DNA from: Halomonas sp. ML-15
Lineage (GTDB): Bacteria; Pseudomonadota; Gammaproteobacteria; Pseudomonadales; Halomonadaceae
Assembly: GCF_014779595.1 (NCBI RefSeq)
Contig: NZ_JACXZT010000019.1
Coordinates: forward strand, 1,544,555-1,608,554
Direction of reading: 5' to 3'
Length of the DNA: 64,000 nucleotides
Shown here piece after piece: positions 38,821-47,424 of this stretch (positions within the stretch are counted from its first letter, which is position 1; every line of letters starts with the position of its first letter). Under the pieces are notes generated by a model. The model had not been told where the DNA came from and made no database searches. It saw only the letters and a list, made by a program, of their open reading frames with translations. A program made the translations under genes and the position numbers.

Positions 38821-40324
38821 CGGTCGATGCTAGCCGCTTGCGGCCCAGTCGTGCCATCAACGGCCGCCCGAACAGCGACACCAGCATCAGTACCACGATG
38901 CCCATCGCCACCGGCCGTTCGAACAGGTAGGTGATATCACCGCCGCTGATCTGGTGGGAGTGCAGCAGCGATTTCTCGGCCATCGCCCCCAGCAGCATGC
39001 CGATCACCGCCGCCGGCACCGAGTAACCGTAGTGGCGGAACAGCCAGCCCACCACGGCGAAGATCAGCACCGTCGCCGGCCCGGTCATATTGCCGGTGAG
39101 GCCGAAGGAGCCCATCACCGCCAGCACCAGCACCGACGGAATCAGATAGCGCATCGGCACCTTGATGATATTGGCCAGCAGCGGGATGAACAGCAGCCCG
39201 ACCACCACCAGCAGGAACACCTGGGCGAAATTGGCGAAGATGATGGCGTAGACCACATCGGTCTGCTGACGAATGAACTGCGGGCCGCCGGTGATATTGT
39301 GCATGGCGAAGGCGGCCAGCATCACCGCCGTGGCACCGCCCCCGGGAATGCCCAGGGCCAGCAGCGTCGCCATCGACCCCGCTTCCGAGGTGCTGTTGGC
39401 CGATTCGGACGCCACCACCCCCTTGGGATTGCCCTTGCCGAAGGAGGCGGGGTCGGCATCGCGGCGCTGGGTCTCGACGTAGGAGAGCAGGTTCGACACC
39501 GACGACCCCACCCCCGGCACGGCGCCGACAAAGACCCCGATCAGGCCGCCGCGGATCATCACCCACGGATAGCGGAGGGCCATGCCAAAGCCTTCGAAGA
39601 TTTCGCCGATACGCACCTTGCGCGACGCTTCGGACTCGACGATAAAGCCCTTGTTGGCCAGCTTGAACAGCTCGGAAGCGGCGAACATGCCCATCATCGC
39701 CGGGATCACCGGCACCCCGTCGAGCAGATAGGTCTGGCCCATGGTGCCGCGCGCCATGCCCAGCTCGTTGAAGCCGATGGTGCCTACCAGCAGGCCGACG
39801 AAACCTGCGATCAACCCCTTGAGTACCTGCTCGCCCTTGAGGCTGGCGATCAGCGTCATGCCCCACAGGATCACCGCGAACATCTCCGCCGGCCCCAGTT
39901 TCAGCACCATCAGCGAGAGCGGCTGGATCATCACGAACAGAATCAGATAGCCCATCAGCACGCCGATCACCGACGAGGCCAGCGCGATACCCAGGGCCTG
40001 GTTATGGCGCCCCTGGCGGGCCATCGGGTAACCATCGAAGGCAGTGGCGATCGCCGACGAGGTGCCGGGGATATTCATCAGGATCGCCGGAATACCGCTG
40101 CCGAAAGAGCCGCCGGTAAAGATCGCGGTCAGAAACAGCATCGCCTGGACGAAATCCATGTACAGCGTCATGGGCAGGAAGATCGCCATGGCCATGGAGA
40201 TCTGCAGCCCCGGCGTGGCGCCGAAGATCAGGCCGATAATGATCCCCGGCACCACTACCAGCCAGGGGCTAAAGTCGGAAAACAGCAGATTCAGGCCCTG
40301 CTCGACGGCCGTGAAATCGATCAT
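38807..40324 (-). CDS. tctA: Tripartite tricarboxylate transporter, large membrane subunit TctA
   Basis: This is the 505-residue channel-forming subunit with about 12 membrane helices. Characteristic segments are GIIIGLIFGATPGLQISMAMAIFLPMT, GSFGSGIPAILMNIPGTSSAIATAFDGYPMARQG and SEAGSMATLLALGIPGGGATAVMLAAF, the duplicated TctA signature. It forms a complex with TctB and receives substrate from TctC; the importer is driven by proton or sodium gradients. Confidence 0.94.
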   Translation of the reverse strand: MIDFTAVEQGLNLLFSDFSPWLVVVPGIIIGLIFGATPGLQISMAMAIFLPMTLYMDFVQAMLFLTAIFTGGSFGSGIPAILMNIPGTSSAIATAFDGYPMARQGRHNQALGIALASSVIGVLMGYLILFVMIQPLSLMVLKLGPAEMFAVILWGMTLIASLKGEQVLKGLIAGFVGLLVGTIGFNELGMARGTMGQTYLLDGVPVIPAMMGMFAASELFKLANKGFIVESEASRKVRIGEIFEGFGMALRYPWVMIRGGLIGVFVGAVPGVGSSVSNLLSYVETQRRDADPASFGKGNPKGVVASESANSTSEAGSMATLLALGIPGGGATAVMLAAFAMHNITGGPQFIRQQTDVVYAIIFANFAQVFLLVVVGLLFIPLLANIIKVPMRYLIPSVLVLAVMGSFGLTGNMTGPATVLIFAVVGWLFRHYGYSVPAAVIGMLLGAMAEKSLLHSHQISGGDITYLFERPVAMGIVVLMLVSLFGRPLMARLGRKRLASTDASS

Positions 40325-40336
40325 GGTGTTACCCCG

Positions 40337-40786
40337 TTAGCCCTGGAGGATCAGCATATGCATGGGATAGGGCAGCATCAGCGCGAAGAAGAACGCCACG
40401 CCAAAGCCGAAGGCCAGGCTGTAGCCGCCGAGTAGCAGCCAGTTGCGCTCGCCTTTCAGCACCAGGAAGGCGGCAATGAAGAGCACCGTGGCCACGTCAA
40501 AACCGAGCGTTTCCAGCGAGATCACATAGGCGGCGAAGAGCCCTACCACCGGCAGGGTCTGGCGCAGCGGTTCATCTTCGGGACGCGCCAGCAGCGTGCC
40601 CTTGCGCAGCCGCACTACCAGCTCCAGCAGCACGATGGTCAGCACGATCAGGGCCAGGGGGAGAATCAGCAGCAGGTTCTGGACGGCGGACGAGACGCGA
40701 ATGGCATCGAACAGATACCAGAGCGTAAAGCCAGCCAGGGCCATGAGGACCAGCAGGTCCCCATAGTCGCGATCACGGGTGGTCAT
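40337..40786 (-). CDS. tctB: Tripartite tricarboxylate transporter, small membrane subunit TctB
   Basis: This 149-residue subunit has four predicted membrane helices, the usual TctB topology, with a charged loop (RLRKGTLLARPEDEPLRQ) in the middle. The ATG at 40786 follows GGGAG; a 15-codon upstream extension is unsupported. It sits between tctC and tctA in the canonical tctCBA order. Confidence 0.9.
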   Translation of the reverse strand: MTTRDRDYGDLLVLMALAGFTLWYLFDAIRVSSAVQNLLLILPLALIVLTIVLLELVVRLRKGTLLARPEDEPLRQTLPVVGLFAAYVISLETLGFDVATVLFIAAFLVLKGERNWLLLGGYSLAFGFGVAFFFALMLPYPMHMLILQG

Positions 40787-40840
40787 GACATCACTCCCAG
40801 CCGCCCCATGCGGAGCATGAGGCGGCGGCAACGGATAGCA

Positions 40841-41830
40841 TCAGTTGAGCAGGTGGGCGTACTTCTCGAAGGTCTCGTAGTTCTCGCGCATCAGCTCATT
40901 GGCACGCTCGGGACCGACCCAAACGCCGCCGATATCCTGGCTCTCGAGCTGATCCTGGACCTCCTTGCGCGCCAAGGCGTTCTGGATCGCGTCGGCCAGG
41001 ATCTCGAAGCGCTCGGGATGCTGACGCTCGAACTCGCTAGTCACCGCGAAACCGCGCATGGAGCCCTGCAGCACCGGCACCTCCAGGTCCATGTCGGCGA
41101 GCGCCTCATTGATGGGCGGAGCATCCCACTGGTCGATACGCTCGTCGTTGACGATCGCCAACGGCGTCAGGAATTCGCGGATGCCTTCGCTGCCCTGGGC
41201 GCTGATCGACACGAAATCGACCTGCTGGCCGGCGACCGCCGAGCGCGCCTCACCGCCGCTGTTGTAGGTCACCAGGTTGAGGTTGTCCTGGGGGATGCCG
41301 GCCTCATCGAGCAGCAGGCGCACCATCAGGTGACCGGCAGAGCCCTGCACCACCGAACCACGCACCTCGCCGGGGTTGTCGCGAATGGCTTCCAGCAGCG
41401 TCGGCAGGTCCTCAAAACCGCTGTCCTTGTTGGCCGCGATCAGGTCGAGGTCGAACCACTGGAAATTGAGATAGGAGAAGTCATCGACGCTGTAGTCGGC
41501 ACCGCCGCTCAGGATGGTGTTGGTCAGGTAGGGAGCAAACGTCGAGGCGTACAGCGTATAGCCGTCATCCGGCATATTGAGGATGTAGTTGGCCGATACC
41601 TGGGTGCCTGCCCCGGGGCGATTGGTGACCTGCACCGGCACTCCGAGCTCCTCGGCGACAAAGCTCGACATGGTCCGGGTCATGCGGTCAGCGCTGCCCC
41701 CGGTACCGAAACCGACCACCATATTGACCGGCCGATCGGGAAACTCTTCTGCCACCACCGGCAGCGCGAGCGTAGACAGCATGGCGGCAGCCCCCACCAG
41801 CAGCGCACTCTTGTTGATAATATTGAGCAT
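40841..41830 (-). CDS. tctC: Tripartite tricarboxylate transporter, periplasmic binding protein TctC
   Basis: This 329-residue protein has a signal peptide (cleavage after about residue 27, PVVA|EEFP) and the Bug/TctC fold: FPDRPVNMVVGFGTGGSADRMTR at the start and NRPGAGTQVSANYIL. The ligand is probably a carboxylate, but the family is broad (citrate, tartrate, aromatic acids) and specificity cannot be read off. The ATG at 41830 follows GAGGGGAAACGCC. It is divergent from cdhC across 260 bp. Confidence 0.9.
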   Translation of the reverse strand: MLNIINKSALLVGAAAMLSTLALPVVAEEFPDRPVNMVVGFGTGGSADRMTRTMSSFVAEELGVPVQVTNRPGAGTQVSANYILNMPDDGYTLYASTFAPYLTNTILSGGADYSVDDFSYLNFQWFDLDLIAANKDSGFEDLPTLLEAIRDNPGEVRGSVVQGSAGHLMVRLLLDEAGIPQDNLNLVTYNSGGEARSAVAGQQVDFVSISAQGSEGIREFLTPLAIVNDERIDQWDAPPINEALADMDLEVPVLQGSMRGFAVTSEFERQHPERFEILADAIQNALARKEVQDQLESQDIGGVWVGPERANELMRENYETFEKYAHLLN

Positions 41831-41991
41831 GGCGTTTCCCCTCTTGTAAGGATTTATTGTCACAGGCAAGTGCCTATGTGGAAATGCACGCTATCCGACG
41901 AAACTGTCACCAAGCTTGCACGGCGCCATCTCTAGACCAAAGTTGAATCCCCCTTGGCCGGTCCGAAACGCCAGGCGAGATCGCCGGATAT

Positions 41992-42031
41992 GGCGTAATA
42001 CGCCAATCAAGCGACGCATCATGTAGCGTCG
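41992..42031. promoter_or_regulatory. Palindromic sites upstream of cdhC
   Basis: GGCGTA-A-TACGCC (41992-42004) is a perfect palindrome. CGACGC (42012-42017) and GCGTCG (42026-42031) form a second inverted repeat. Both lie 60-100 bases upstream of the cdhC start, in the tctC/cdhC divergent region, and are candidate operators for either unit. Confidence 0.4.
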
Positions 42032-42090
42032 ATCCAGCGCGTCAGGGCGACACTCCCCACATCGCATTCACTCGCGGGAGGAGCCCCACC

Positions 42091-42999
42091 ATGAATCGCA
42101 ACGTCATTCTGACCTGCGCCGTCACCGGCGCCGGCGACACCACCGCCAAGAGCGACAGGGTGCCGGTCACCCCCCGGCAGATTGCCGACGACTGCATCGC
42201 CGCCGCCCAAGCCGGCGCCAGCATCGCGCATATCCATGTGCGCGACCCCGCGACAGGGGGTATCAGCCACTCCGTGGACCATTTCCGCGAGGTGATGGAG
42301 CGGGTCCGCGAGGCGGACGTGGATATCGTCATGAATATCACCGCCGGCGGCGGCGGCGACTGGTTTCCCGATGCCCAGGACCCCACCCGCGGCGGCCCGG
42401 GCACCGATATCCAGACCCCGGCACAGCGCCACGAACCGGTGAGCGAGTTGCTGCCGGAGCTCTGCACCCTCGACTGCGGCAGCCTCAACTTCGGCGACAT
42501 GGTCTACGTGAATCCCGCCGACTGGCTGCGTGAGCACGCCCGCCTGGTGCAGGCCGCCGGGGTAAAACCGGAGCTGGAGTGCTTCGATCTGGGCCATGTA
42601 TGGTTCGCCCGCCAGCTGCAGCAGGAGGGCCTGATCGACGGCGATCCCCTCTACCAGCTCTGTCTGGGCATTCCCTGGGGCGCCGAAGCAGACACCGAGA
42701 CCATGCTGACCATGCGCAACAAGCTGCCCCACAACGCCCACTGGGCGGCCTTCGGTATCGGTCGTCAGCAGATGCCCATGGTCGCCCAGGCGGTGCTGCT
42801 CGGCGGCCATGCCCGGGTCGGACTGGAGGACAATCTCTATCTCAAGAAGGGCGTACTGGCCAGCAACGGCCAGTTGGTGGAGAAAGCCGCCAGCCTGATC
42901 GATAACCTCGGCGCCCGGGTCATGACCCCGGCCGAGACCCGCACCCATCTCAAGCTGCGCGATCCGCACAGTGGTCAGATCGCAGGAGGTGCGGTATGA
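42091..42999 (+). CDS. cdhC: 3-Dehydrocarnitine:acetyl-CoA cleavage enzyme (BKACE family)
   Basis: This 302-residue beta-keto acid cleavage enzyme (DUF849) has the metal-binding HIHVRD motif at 47-52. The family condenses a beta-keto acid with acetyl-CoA; with dehydrocarnitine it gives acetoacetate and betainyl-CoA. The next two genes are a carnitine dehydrogenase and a thioesterase, which is the P. aeruginosa cdhCAB arrangement. That context makes dehydrocarnitine the likely substrate. Shine-Dalgarno GGGAGGAG is strong. The stop overlaps the cdhA start. Confidence 0.9.
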   Translation: MNRNVILTCAVTGAGDTTAKSDRVPVTPRQIADDCIAAAQAGASIAHIHVRDPATGGISHSVDHFREVMERVREADVDIVMNITAGGGGDWFPDAQDPTRGGPGTDIQTPAQRHEPVSELLPELCTLDCGSLNFGDMVYVNPADWLREHARLVQAAGVKPELECFDLGHVWFARQLQQEGLIDGDPLYQLCLGIPWGAEADTETMLTMRNKLPHNAHWAAFGIGRQQMPMVAQAVLLGGHARVGLEDNLYLKKGVLASNGQLVEKAASLIDNLGARVMTPAETRTHLKLRDPHSGQIAGGAV

Positions 43000-43952
43000 G
43001 TCGTCGTCTCGCCGTGATCGGCACCGGGGTGATCGGCAACGGCTGGATCGCCCGGGCTCTGGCCCAAGGCTGGGACGTCGTGGCCTTCGACCCGGCGCCG
43101 GACGCCCCCGAGCGCAGCCGCGCCTTCGTCGACAACGCCTGGCCATCGCTTGAACGCCTGGGCCTGGCCGAGGGCGCCAGCCCCGCACGACTCCGCTTCG
43201 TGGCTAGCCCCGAGGAGGCCGTTGTCGGCGCCGACCTGATCCAGGAGAACGTGCCCGAGCGCCTGGCGCTCAAGCGCGAGATCCTCGCCGCCCTGGACGC
43301 CGCCGCCGACGCGGAGGTGATCATCGGTTCCTCCACCTCCGGCTTCAAGCCCAGCGACCTGCAGCGCGACTGCAGCCGGGCGCCGGGGCGGGTGATCGTC
43401 GCCCACCCCTTCAACCCGGTCTACCTGCTGCCGCTGGTCGAGCTGGTGGGGGGCGAGGCCACTGCCGCCGAGCAGACCCGGCTCGCCACGTCGCTCTATC
43501 AGGCGCTCGAGATGCGCCCGCTGGTGGTGCGTCGCGAGATCGAGGGGCATATCGCCGACCGCCTGATGGAGGCGCTATGGCGGGAGGCGCTGCACCTGGT
43601 CAACGACGGCGTGGCCACTACCGAAGAGATCGACGCCGCGGTGGTCTACGGCTGCGGCCTGCGCTGGTCGCTGATGGGCACCTTCCTGACCTTCCATCTG
43701 GCCGGCGGTGAGCCGGGCATGCGCCATATGCTGGAGCAGTTCGGCCCCGCCCTGAAGCTGCCCTGGACCAAGCTCGAGGCTCCCGAGCTCACCGACGAGC
43801 TGATCGACAAGGTGGTCGAAGGCTGCGAGCACCAGGCCGCCGGCCGCCCGGTGGCTGAGCTCGACCGCCGCCGCGATGACTTCCTGGTGGAACTGCTCGG
43901 CCTGGTGCACAAGTACTGGCCCGAAGCGGAAGGCCTGGAGGGGCGCATCTGA
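42996..43952 (+). CDS. cdhA: L-carnitine 3-dehydrogenase
   Basis: This 318-residue enzyme of the 3-hydroxyacyl-CoA dehydrogenase fold has the NAD-binding motif [20 protein letters not shown] at the N-terminus and the catalytic [17 protein letters not shown] segment (about 135-152). It oxidises L-carnitine to 3-dehydrocarnitine with NAD+. It is coupled to cdhC (ATGA overlap) and to cdhB (TGATG). Confidence 0.92.
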   Translation: MSRRLAVIGTGVIGNGWIARALAQGWDVVAFDPAPDAPERSRAFVDNAWPSLERLGLAEGASPARLRFVASPEEAVVGADLIQENVPERLALKREILAALDAAADAEVIIGSSTSGFKPSDLQRDCSRAPGRVIVAHPFNPVYLLPLVELVGGEATAAEQTRLATSLYQALEMRPLVVRREIEGHIADRLMEALWREALHLVNDGVATTEEIDAAVVYGCGLRWSLMGTFLTFHLAGGEPGMRHMLEQFGPALKLPWTKLEAPELTDELIDKVVEGCEHQAAGRPVAELDRRRDDFLVELLGLVHKYWPEAEGLEGRI

Positions 43953-44407
43953 TGATGATCCTCGAGACCCGGGTGGCCCCGGCGTGGGTCGATTACAACG
44001 GTCATATGAACGACGCCGAATACGCCAGGGTCTTCTCCCTGGCGGTGGAGGCGTTGATGGCGCATATCGGCCTGGATGCCGCAGGACGCGCCCGCCACGG
44101 CTATACCATCTACACCCTGGAGACCCACCTCTGCTACCGCCGTGGGGCCCATGAGGGCCAGCCACTGCAAGTGACGCTGACCCTGCTGGATCACGACGCC
44201 AAGCGGCTGCATGTCCTCTTCGAACTGCTCGACGAGGAGCGCAGCCTGCTAGCCTCTAGCGAGCAGATGCTGATGGGCATCAACCAGCAGAGCGGCCGCC
44301 CCGACGCCTTCCCGGCGCCGGTCGCCGACGTCGTTGCCGCCCTGCCCCAGGCCGAACCAGATGCCTGGCCGACACTCGCCGGGCGCAGCATCGCTATCCG
44401 GCGCTAA
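43952..44407 (+). CDS. cdhB: Betainyl-CoA thioesterase (hotdog fold)
   Basis: This 151-residue 4HBT-like hotdog thioesterase has the active-site region WVDYNGHMNDAEYARVFS. In the carnitine pathway it releases glycine betaine from betainyl-CoA. It is coupled to cdhA and followed four bases later by the esterase gene. The start could be either of two adjacent ATG codons. Confidence 0.88.
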   Translation: MMILETRVAPAWVDYNGHMNDAEYARVFSLAVEALMAHIGLDAAGRARHGYTIYTLETHLCYRRGAHEGQPLQVTLTLLDHDAKRLHVLFELLDEERSLLASSEQMLMGINQQSGRPDAFPAPVADVVAALPQAEPDAWPTLAGRSIAIRR

Positions 44408-44411
44408 GCGA

Positions 44412-45230
44412 ATGGATATCGAGACCTTTATCCAACGCTTCGCCGCCGGCCTGGCCGAGCTCGAAGGGCTGGCGCCAGCGGCGGCGAGAGCCCGCTACGA
44501 CGCACTCTGCGCCGATTTTTCACCGCCCGACCCAGCGGGCCTGGAAGTGGCAGACGAGCGCCTGGCCGGCGTGGCGGTACGCCGCTTGATACCGGCAGCG
44601 GCTAACGCTGGGCGAGTGCTTTTCGTGCATGGTGGTGGCTTCACGCTGGGCTCACCGAGGAGCCATCACGGCGTGGCGGCGAGCCTCGCCGTTCAGCTCA
44701 ACCGTGAGGTAGTGAGCGTCGACTACCGCCTGGCTCCAGAGGTGGGCTATGCCACCATGCTCGCCGACTGCCGTGCAGTGGCAGAGGCCATCGCCCCGCT
44801 GGCGCTGGTGGGCGACAGCGCCGGCGGGCGGCTGGTGCTCGACCTGGCCAGGGAGCTGCCGGCCCCGACACCGCCGCTGGGGTTGATCTATCCGCCGTTG
44901 GGCGGCCTCGATGGCTCGACGCTGGGCCCCGATGCCCCGCTGCTCAGTCGCAACGACGTCCTCTCGATTCGCCGCCTCTGCCCAGCAGCTCTGCCAATGA
45001 TCGCCGAAATGGAACCGCCGAGCCGCCATCTACACGTGCTGACGGTGGAACACGACCCCCTTACCGCGCCACTGGAAGCCGCCGTCGACGCTTGGCGCAA
45101 CGCCGGAGCAGAGGTCGTCTATCGCTGCGCCCCGGGCATGGTCCACGCCGCCCTGCATGCCCACGCGCTACTGCCCACAATGCACAGCGCCTGGCAGGAC
45201 TTCTGCCAGGCGCTGAAGGCTCGTCTCTAA
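44412..45230 (+). CDS. HSL-type alpha/beta-hydrolase in the carnitine operon
   Basis: This 272-residue esterase has the HSL oxyanion motif VHGGGF, nucleophile elbow GDSAGG and a C-terminal triad candidate (Asp in VEHDPL, His in GMVHAAL). A hydrolase gene also accompanies cdhB in P. aeruginosa. An attractive role is release of carnitine from short-chain acylcarnitines, but this is inference. It is the last gene of the cdhCAB unit and is convergent with caiX, 24 bases away. Confidence 0.8.
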   Translation: MDIETFIQRFAAGLAELEGLAPAAARARYDALCADFSPPDPAGLEVADERLAGVAVRRLIPAAANAGRVLFVHGGGFTLGSPRSHHGVAASLAVQLNREVVSVDYRLAPEVGYATMLADCRAVAEAIAPLALVGDSAGGRLVLDLARELPAPTPPLGLIYPPLGGLDGSTLGPDAPLLSRNDVLSIRRLCPAALPMIAEMEPPSRHLHVLTVEHDPLTAPLEAAVDAWRNAGAEVVYRCAPGMVHAALHAHALLPTMHSAWQDFCQALKARL

Positions 45231-45254
45231 ACCGCCGCAGCGGTGGCGAGGGTA

Positions 45255-46199
45255 TTATGGGTAGGCGGCGCTGACCGTCTCGATGGCCGGCTCCCCGTCG
45301 CGTGCCTCGACGCCATCCAACCACTCGGCGACGATATCGAGGTTTGCGCCAATCCACTCACGGGCCACCTCGTCGGCGGGATGGTCCTCATAGCTGTAGC
45401 CATGCACCCAATCATTCTGGACCTCGATATCCACCACAAACTGCGACAGAAAGCGGTGCAGCTGGGGATCCTCGGTGGCCAGACTAGTCGGCACGATAGT
45501 CCACACCGTACTCTCGATGGCCGCAATGCCGGCGTCGTCGGCATCCTCCAGATAGACCAGATCGAAGCTGACATTCATCCAGTGGGGCTCCCAGCCGACG
45601 AAGGTTACCCACTCCTGGTTGTCCATCATCTGACCGGCCTGTGCCAGCATCGCCGCGGTGGAGCTTTCGCGCAGGTTCCAGTCGCCCAGCCCTGCCAGAT
45701 CCTGATCAATCGCCGCCAGTATGGCGTTGTTGACGCCACTACCGGCCTCGATCCCCAGGATATTGCCGCCAAAGCGCTCCCTGTGTGCCGCCAGGTCGGC
45801 GACCGAGTCAACCCCGGCCTCATGCACGTAGCGCGGCACCACTAACCCCGAATTGGCGCCCTCGATATTCGAGACCAACTTCTCGAGCTTGCCGGCATCG
45901 ACCAGCGGTTCGACCATATCAACCTGTACCGGATACCAGCCGCCCAGGTAGACATCCAGGTCGTCATTGGCCAACCCTTCGAGAATCACGCTGACCGCCA
46001 GCTCCCTCTGACGCGTGTCGTAGCCCATCGCCTGCATCAGCTGGGCCGCCACCTCCGACTTGACGGTGACCCCTGGCCACGGCGGCACACCGAAGCGTAC
46101 CTCGTCGAGATCGGCCTGCGCCTGAGCGGCGAACAGTAGCGGAGCAAGCACGGCGATACCGCGCAGTGCGCGCGACGATAGAGCAGCATTAGCGAACAT
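45255..46199 (-). CDS. caiX: Carnitine/betaine periplasmic binding protein CaiX-like
   Basis: This 314-residue OpuAC-family binding protein has a signal peptide (about 32 residues, AQAQA|DLDEV) and the quaternary-amine binding pattern VRFGVPPWPGVTVKSEV, with aromatic residues (W, Y) for a cation-pi cage. In P. aeruginosa CaiX delivers carnitine to the CbcWV core permease encoded elsewhere. Here too no permease or ATPase for it lies in the window. It is divergent from the cdhR-like regulator, as in Pseudomonas. Confidence 0.87.
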   Translation of the reverse strand: MFANAALSSRALRGIAVLAPLLFAAQAQADLDEVRFGVPPWPGVTVKSEVAAQLMQAMGYDTRQRELAVSVILEGLANDDLDVYLGGWYPVQVDMVEPLVDAGKLEKLVSNIEGANSGLVVPRYVHEAGVDSVADLAAHRERFGGNILGIEAGSGVNNAILAAIDQDLAGLGDWNLRESSTAAMLAQAGQMMDNQEWVTFVGWEPHWMNVSFDLVYLEDADDAGIAAIESTVWTIVPTSLATEDPQLHRFLSQFVVDIEVQNDWVHGYSYEDHPADEVAREWIGANLDIVAEWLDGVEARDGEPAIETVSAAYP

Positions 46200-46362
46200 G
46201 GGACTCTGCCTCTTATTTGATGATGTACTATCAGTCTGCCCGGTTTAGGAGAACGAACTTGACGCAACACGACACCATCACCACGCTATACGTCTTTCTC
46301 ACATGGCCATGAGCTGCGCGCCCTGGTAACGGCCGCCCAGCGCGCGCCAATAGTGACCCATC

Positions 46363-47346
46363 ATGCGACTCCATTATTCAGGCCCTGAGCCCGAACCCAT
46401 CGGTATCCTGCTGCTGCCACGCTTCGCCATGGTGGCGCTGTTCTCCGCTATCGAGCCGCTGCGTATCGCCAATCGCATGGCCGGGCGCGAGCTGTTCCGC
46501 TGGCACGTGATCAGCCTCGACGGGGCGCCGGTGGCGGCCAGCAACGGCATGCTCCTGGGCGTCGACATGGCGCTGGAGCGGGCGCCGGCGTTTCCCAGCC
46601 TGGCGGTCTGCGCCAGCTTCGCGCCCGACGCGGCCCTGACTCCAGCGCTGCTCGACTCACTGCGCGAGAGGGCGGCCCGGGGCTGCGTGCTGGGCGGCAT
46701 GGATACCGGCTGCGTGGCGCTCGCCGCGGCGGGGTTGCTGGACGACCAGACCGTCACCCTGCACTGGGAGAGCCTGCCCGATTTCCGCCGCCGCTTTCCC
46801 CAGATCGACGCCGTGGAGTCCCTCTACGAAGTGGAGCCTCAGGGCTTCTCCTGCGCCGGCGGCAGCGCTGCCATCGACATGGCCCTGGACCTGGTCCGCC
46901 GCCGCCACGGCGAGGCCCTGGCGACCAGGGTCAATGCCCAGCTGGTGCATGCCCGGGGCCGCCTTCCCGCCAGCCGCCAGCGCCCCGACGCGCCGCCCCA
47001 TCTGCCCATCGAGCTGCGCCGTGCCATCGGCCTGATGGAGGCCAACCTCGAGTCGCCCCTGGCGATCGCCGATCTCGCCGAGCGACTGTCGCTCTCCTGG
47101 CGCGGCCTGGAGCGCCTCTTCCTGCGCTATCTGGAACGCTCTCCCCGGGACCACTATCTGGGGCTGCGCCTCGACCACGCCCACGGCCTGCTGCTAGAGA
47201 CCTCCCACCGGGTGCTGGATATCGCCCTGGCCTGCGGGTTCGCCTCCGCCTCCAGCTTTACTCGCGCCTTCCGTCAGCGCCACGCCGTCACGCCAAGCCA
47301 GCTGCGCCGACAACAGAACCGCGCCTGGCTGTCGAATGGTGCATAG
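46363..47346 (+). CDS. cdhR: GlxA-family AraC regulator (CdhR-like)
   Basis: This 327-residue regulator has an N-terminal DJ-1/PfpI-like amidotransferase-fold sensor (about 10-195; no catalytic role expected) and a C-terminal AraC domain with two helix-turn-helix motifs (about 222-320; LAIADLAERLSLSWRGLERLF and DIALACGFASASSFTRAFR). Position next to caiX and the cdh genes matches CdhR, the carnitine-catabolism activator of P. aeruginosa. A 21-bp-spaced direct repeat overlaps its 3' end. Confidence 0.83.
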   Translation: MRLHYSGPEPEPIGILLLPRFAMVALFSAIEPLRIANRMAGRELFRWHVISLDGAPVAASNGMLLGVDMALERAPAFPSLAVCASFAPDAALTPALLDSLRERAARGCVLGGMDTGCVALAAAGLLDDQTVTLHWESLPDFRRRFPQIDAVESLYEVEPQGFSCAGGSAAIDMALDLVRRRHGEALATRVNAQLVHARGRLPASRQRPDAPPHLPIELRRAIGLMEANLESPLAIADLAERLSLSWRGLERLFLRYLERSPRDHYLGLRLDHAHGLLLETSHRVLDIALACGFASASSFTRAFRQRHAVTPSQLRRQQNRAWLSNGA

Positions 47347-47363
47347 TCAGCGTCGAATGGTGC
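47331..47363. promoter_or_regulatory. AraC-type operator: 12-bp direct repeats 21 bp apart
   Basis: GTCGAATGGTGC occurs at 47331-47342 and again, without mismatch, at 47352-47363. The 21-bp period places both half-sites on the same DNA face, the usual arrangement for AraC/XylS activators. The first copy overlaps the stop end of the cdhR-like gene. The pair lies 60-95 bases upstream of the gamma-butyrobetaine hydroxylase gene, an ideal activator position. Confidence 0.7.
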
Positions 47364-47424
47364 CGCATTTCTCTACGTCGCAGCAGGCAACCTAAGCCCC
47401 TCGACTCACCCAGGAGAGGCCACC

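Noticed and set aside
38954-40435. 493-codon open frame on the plus strand
   Set aside because: It is antisense to tctA and tctB, with a His/Gln/Arg-rich, non-protein-like composition.
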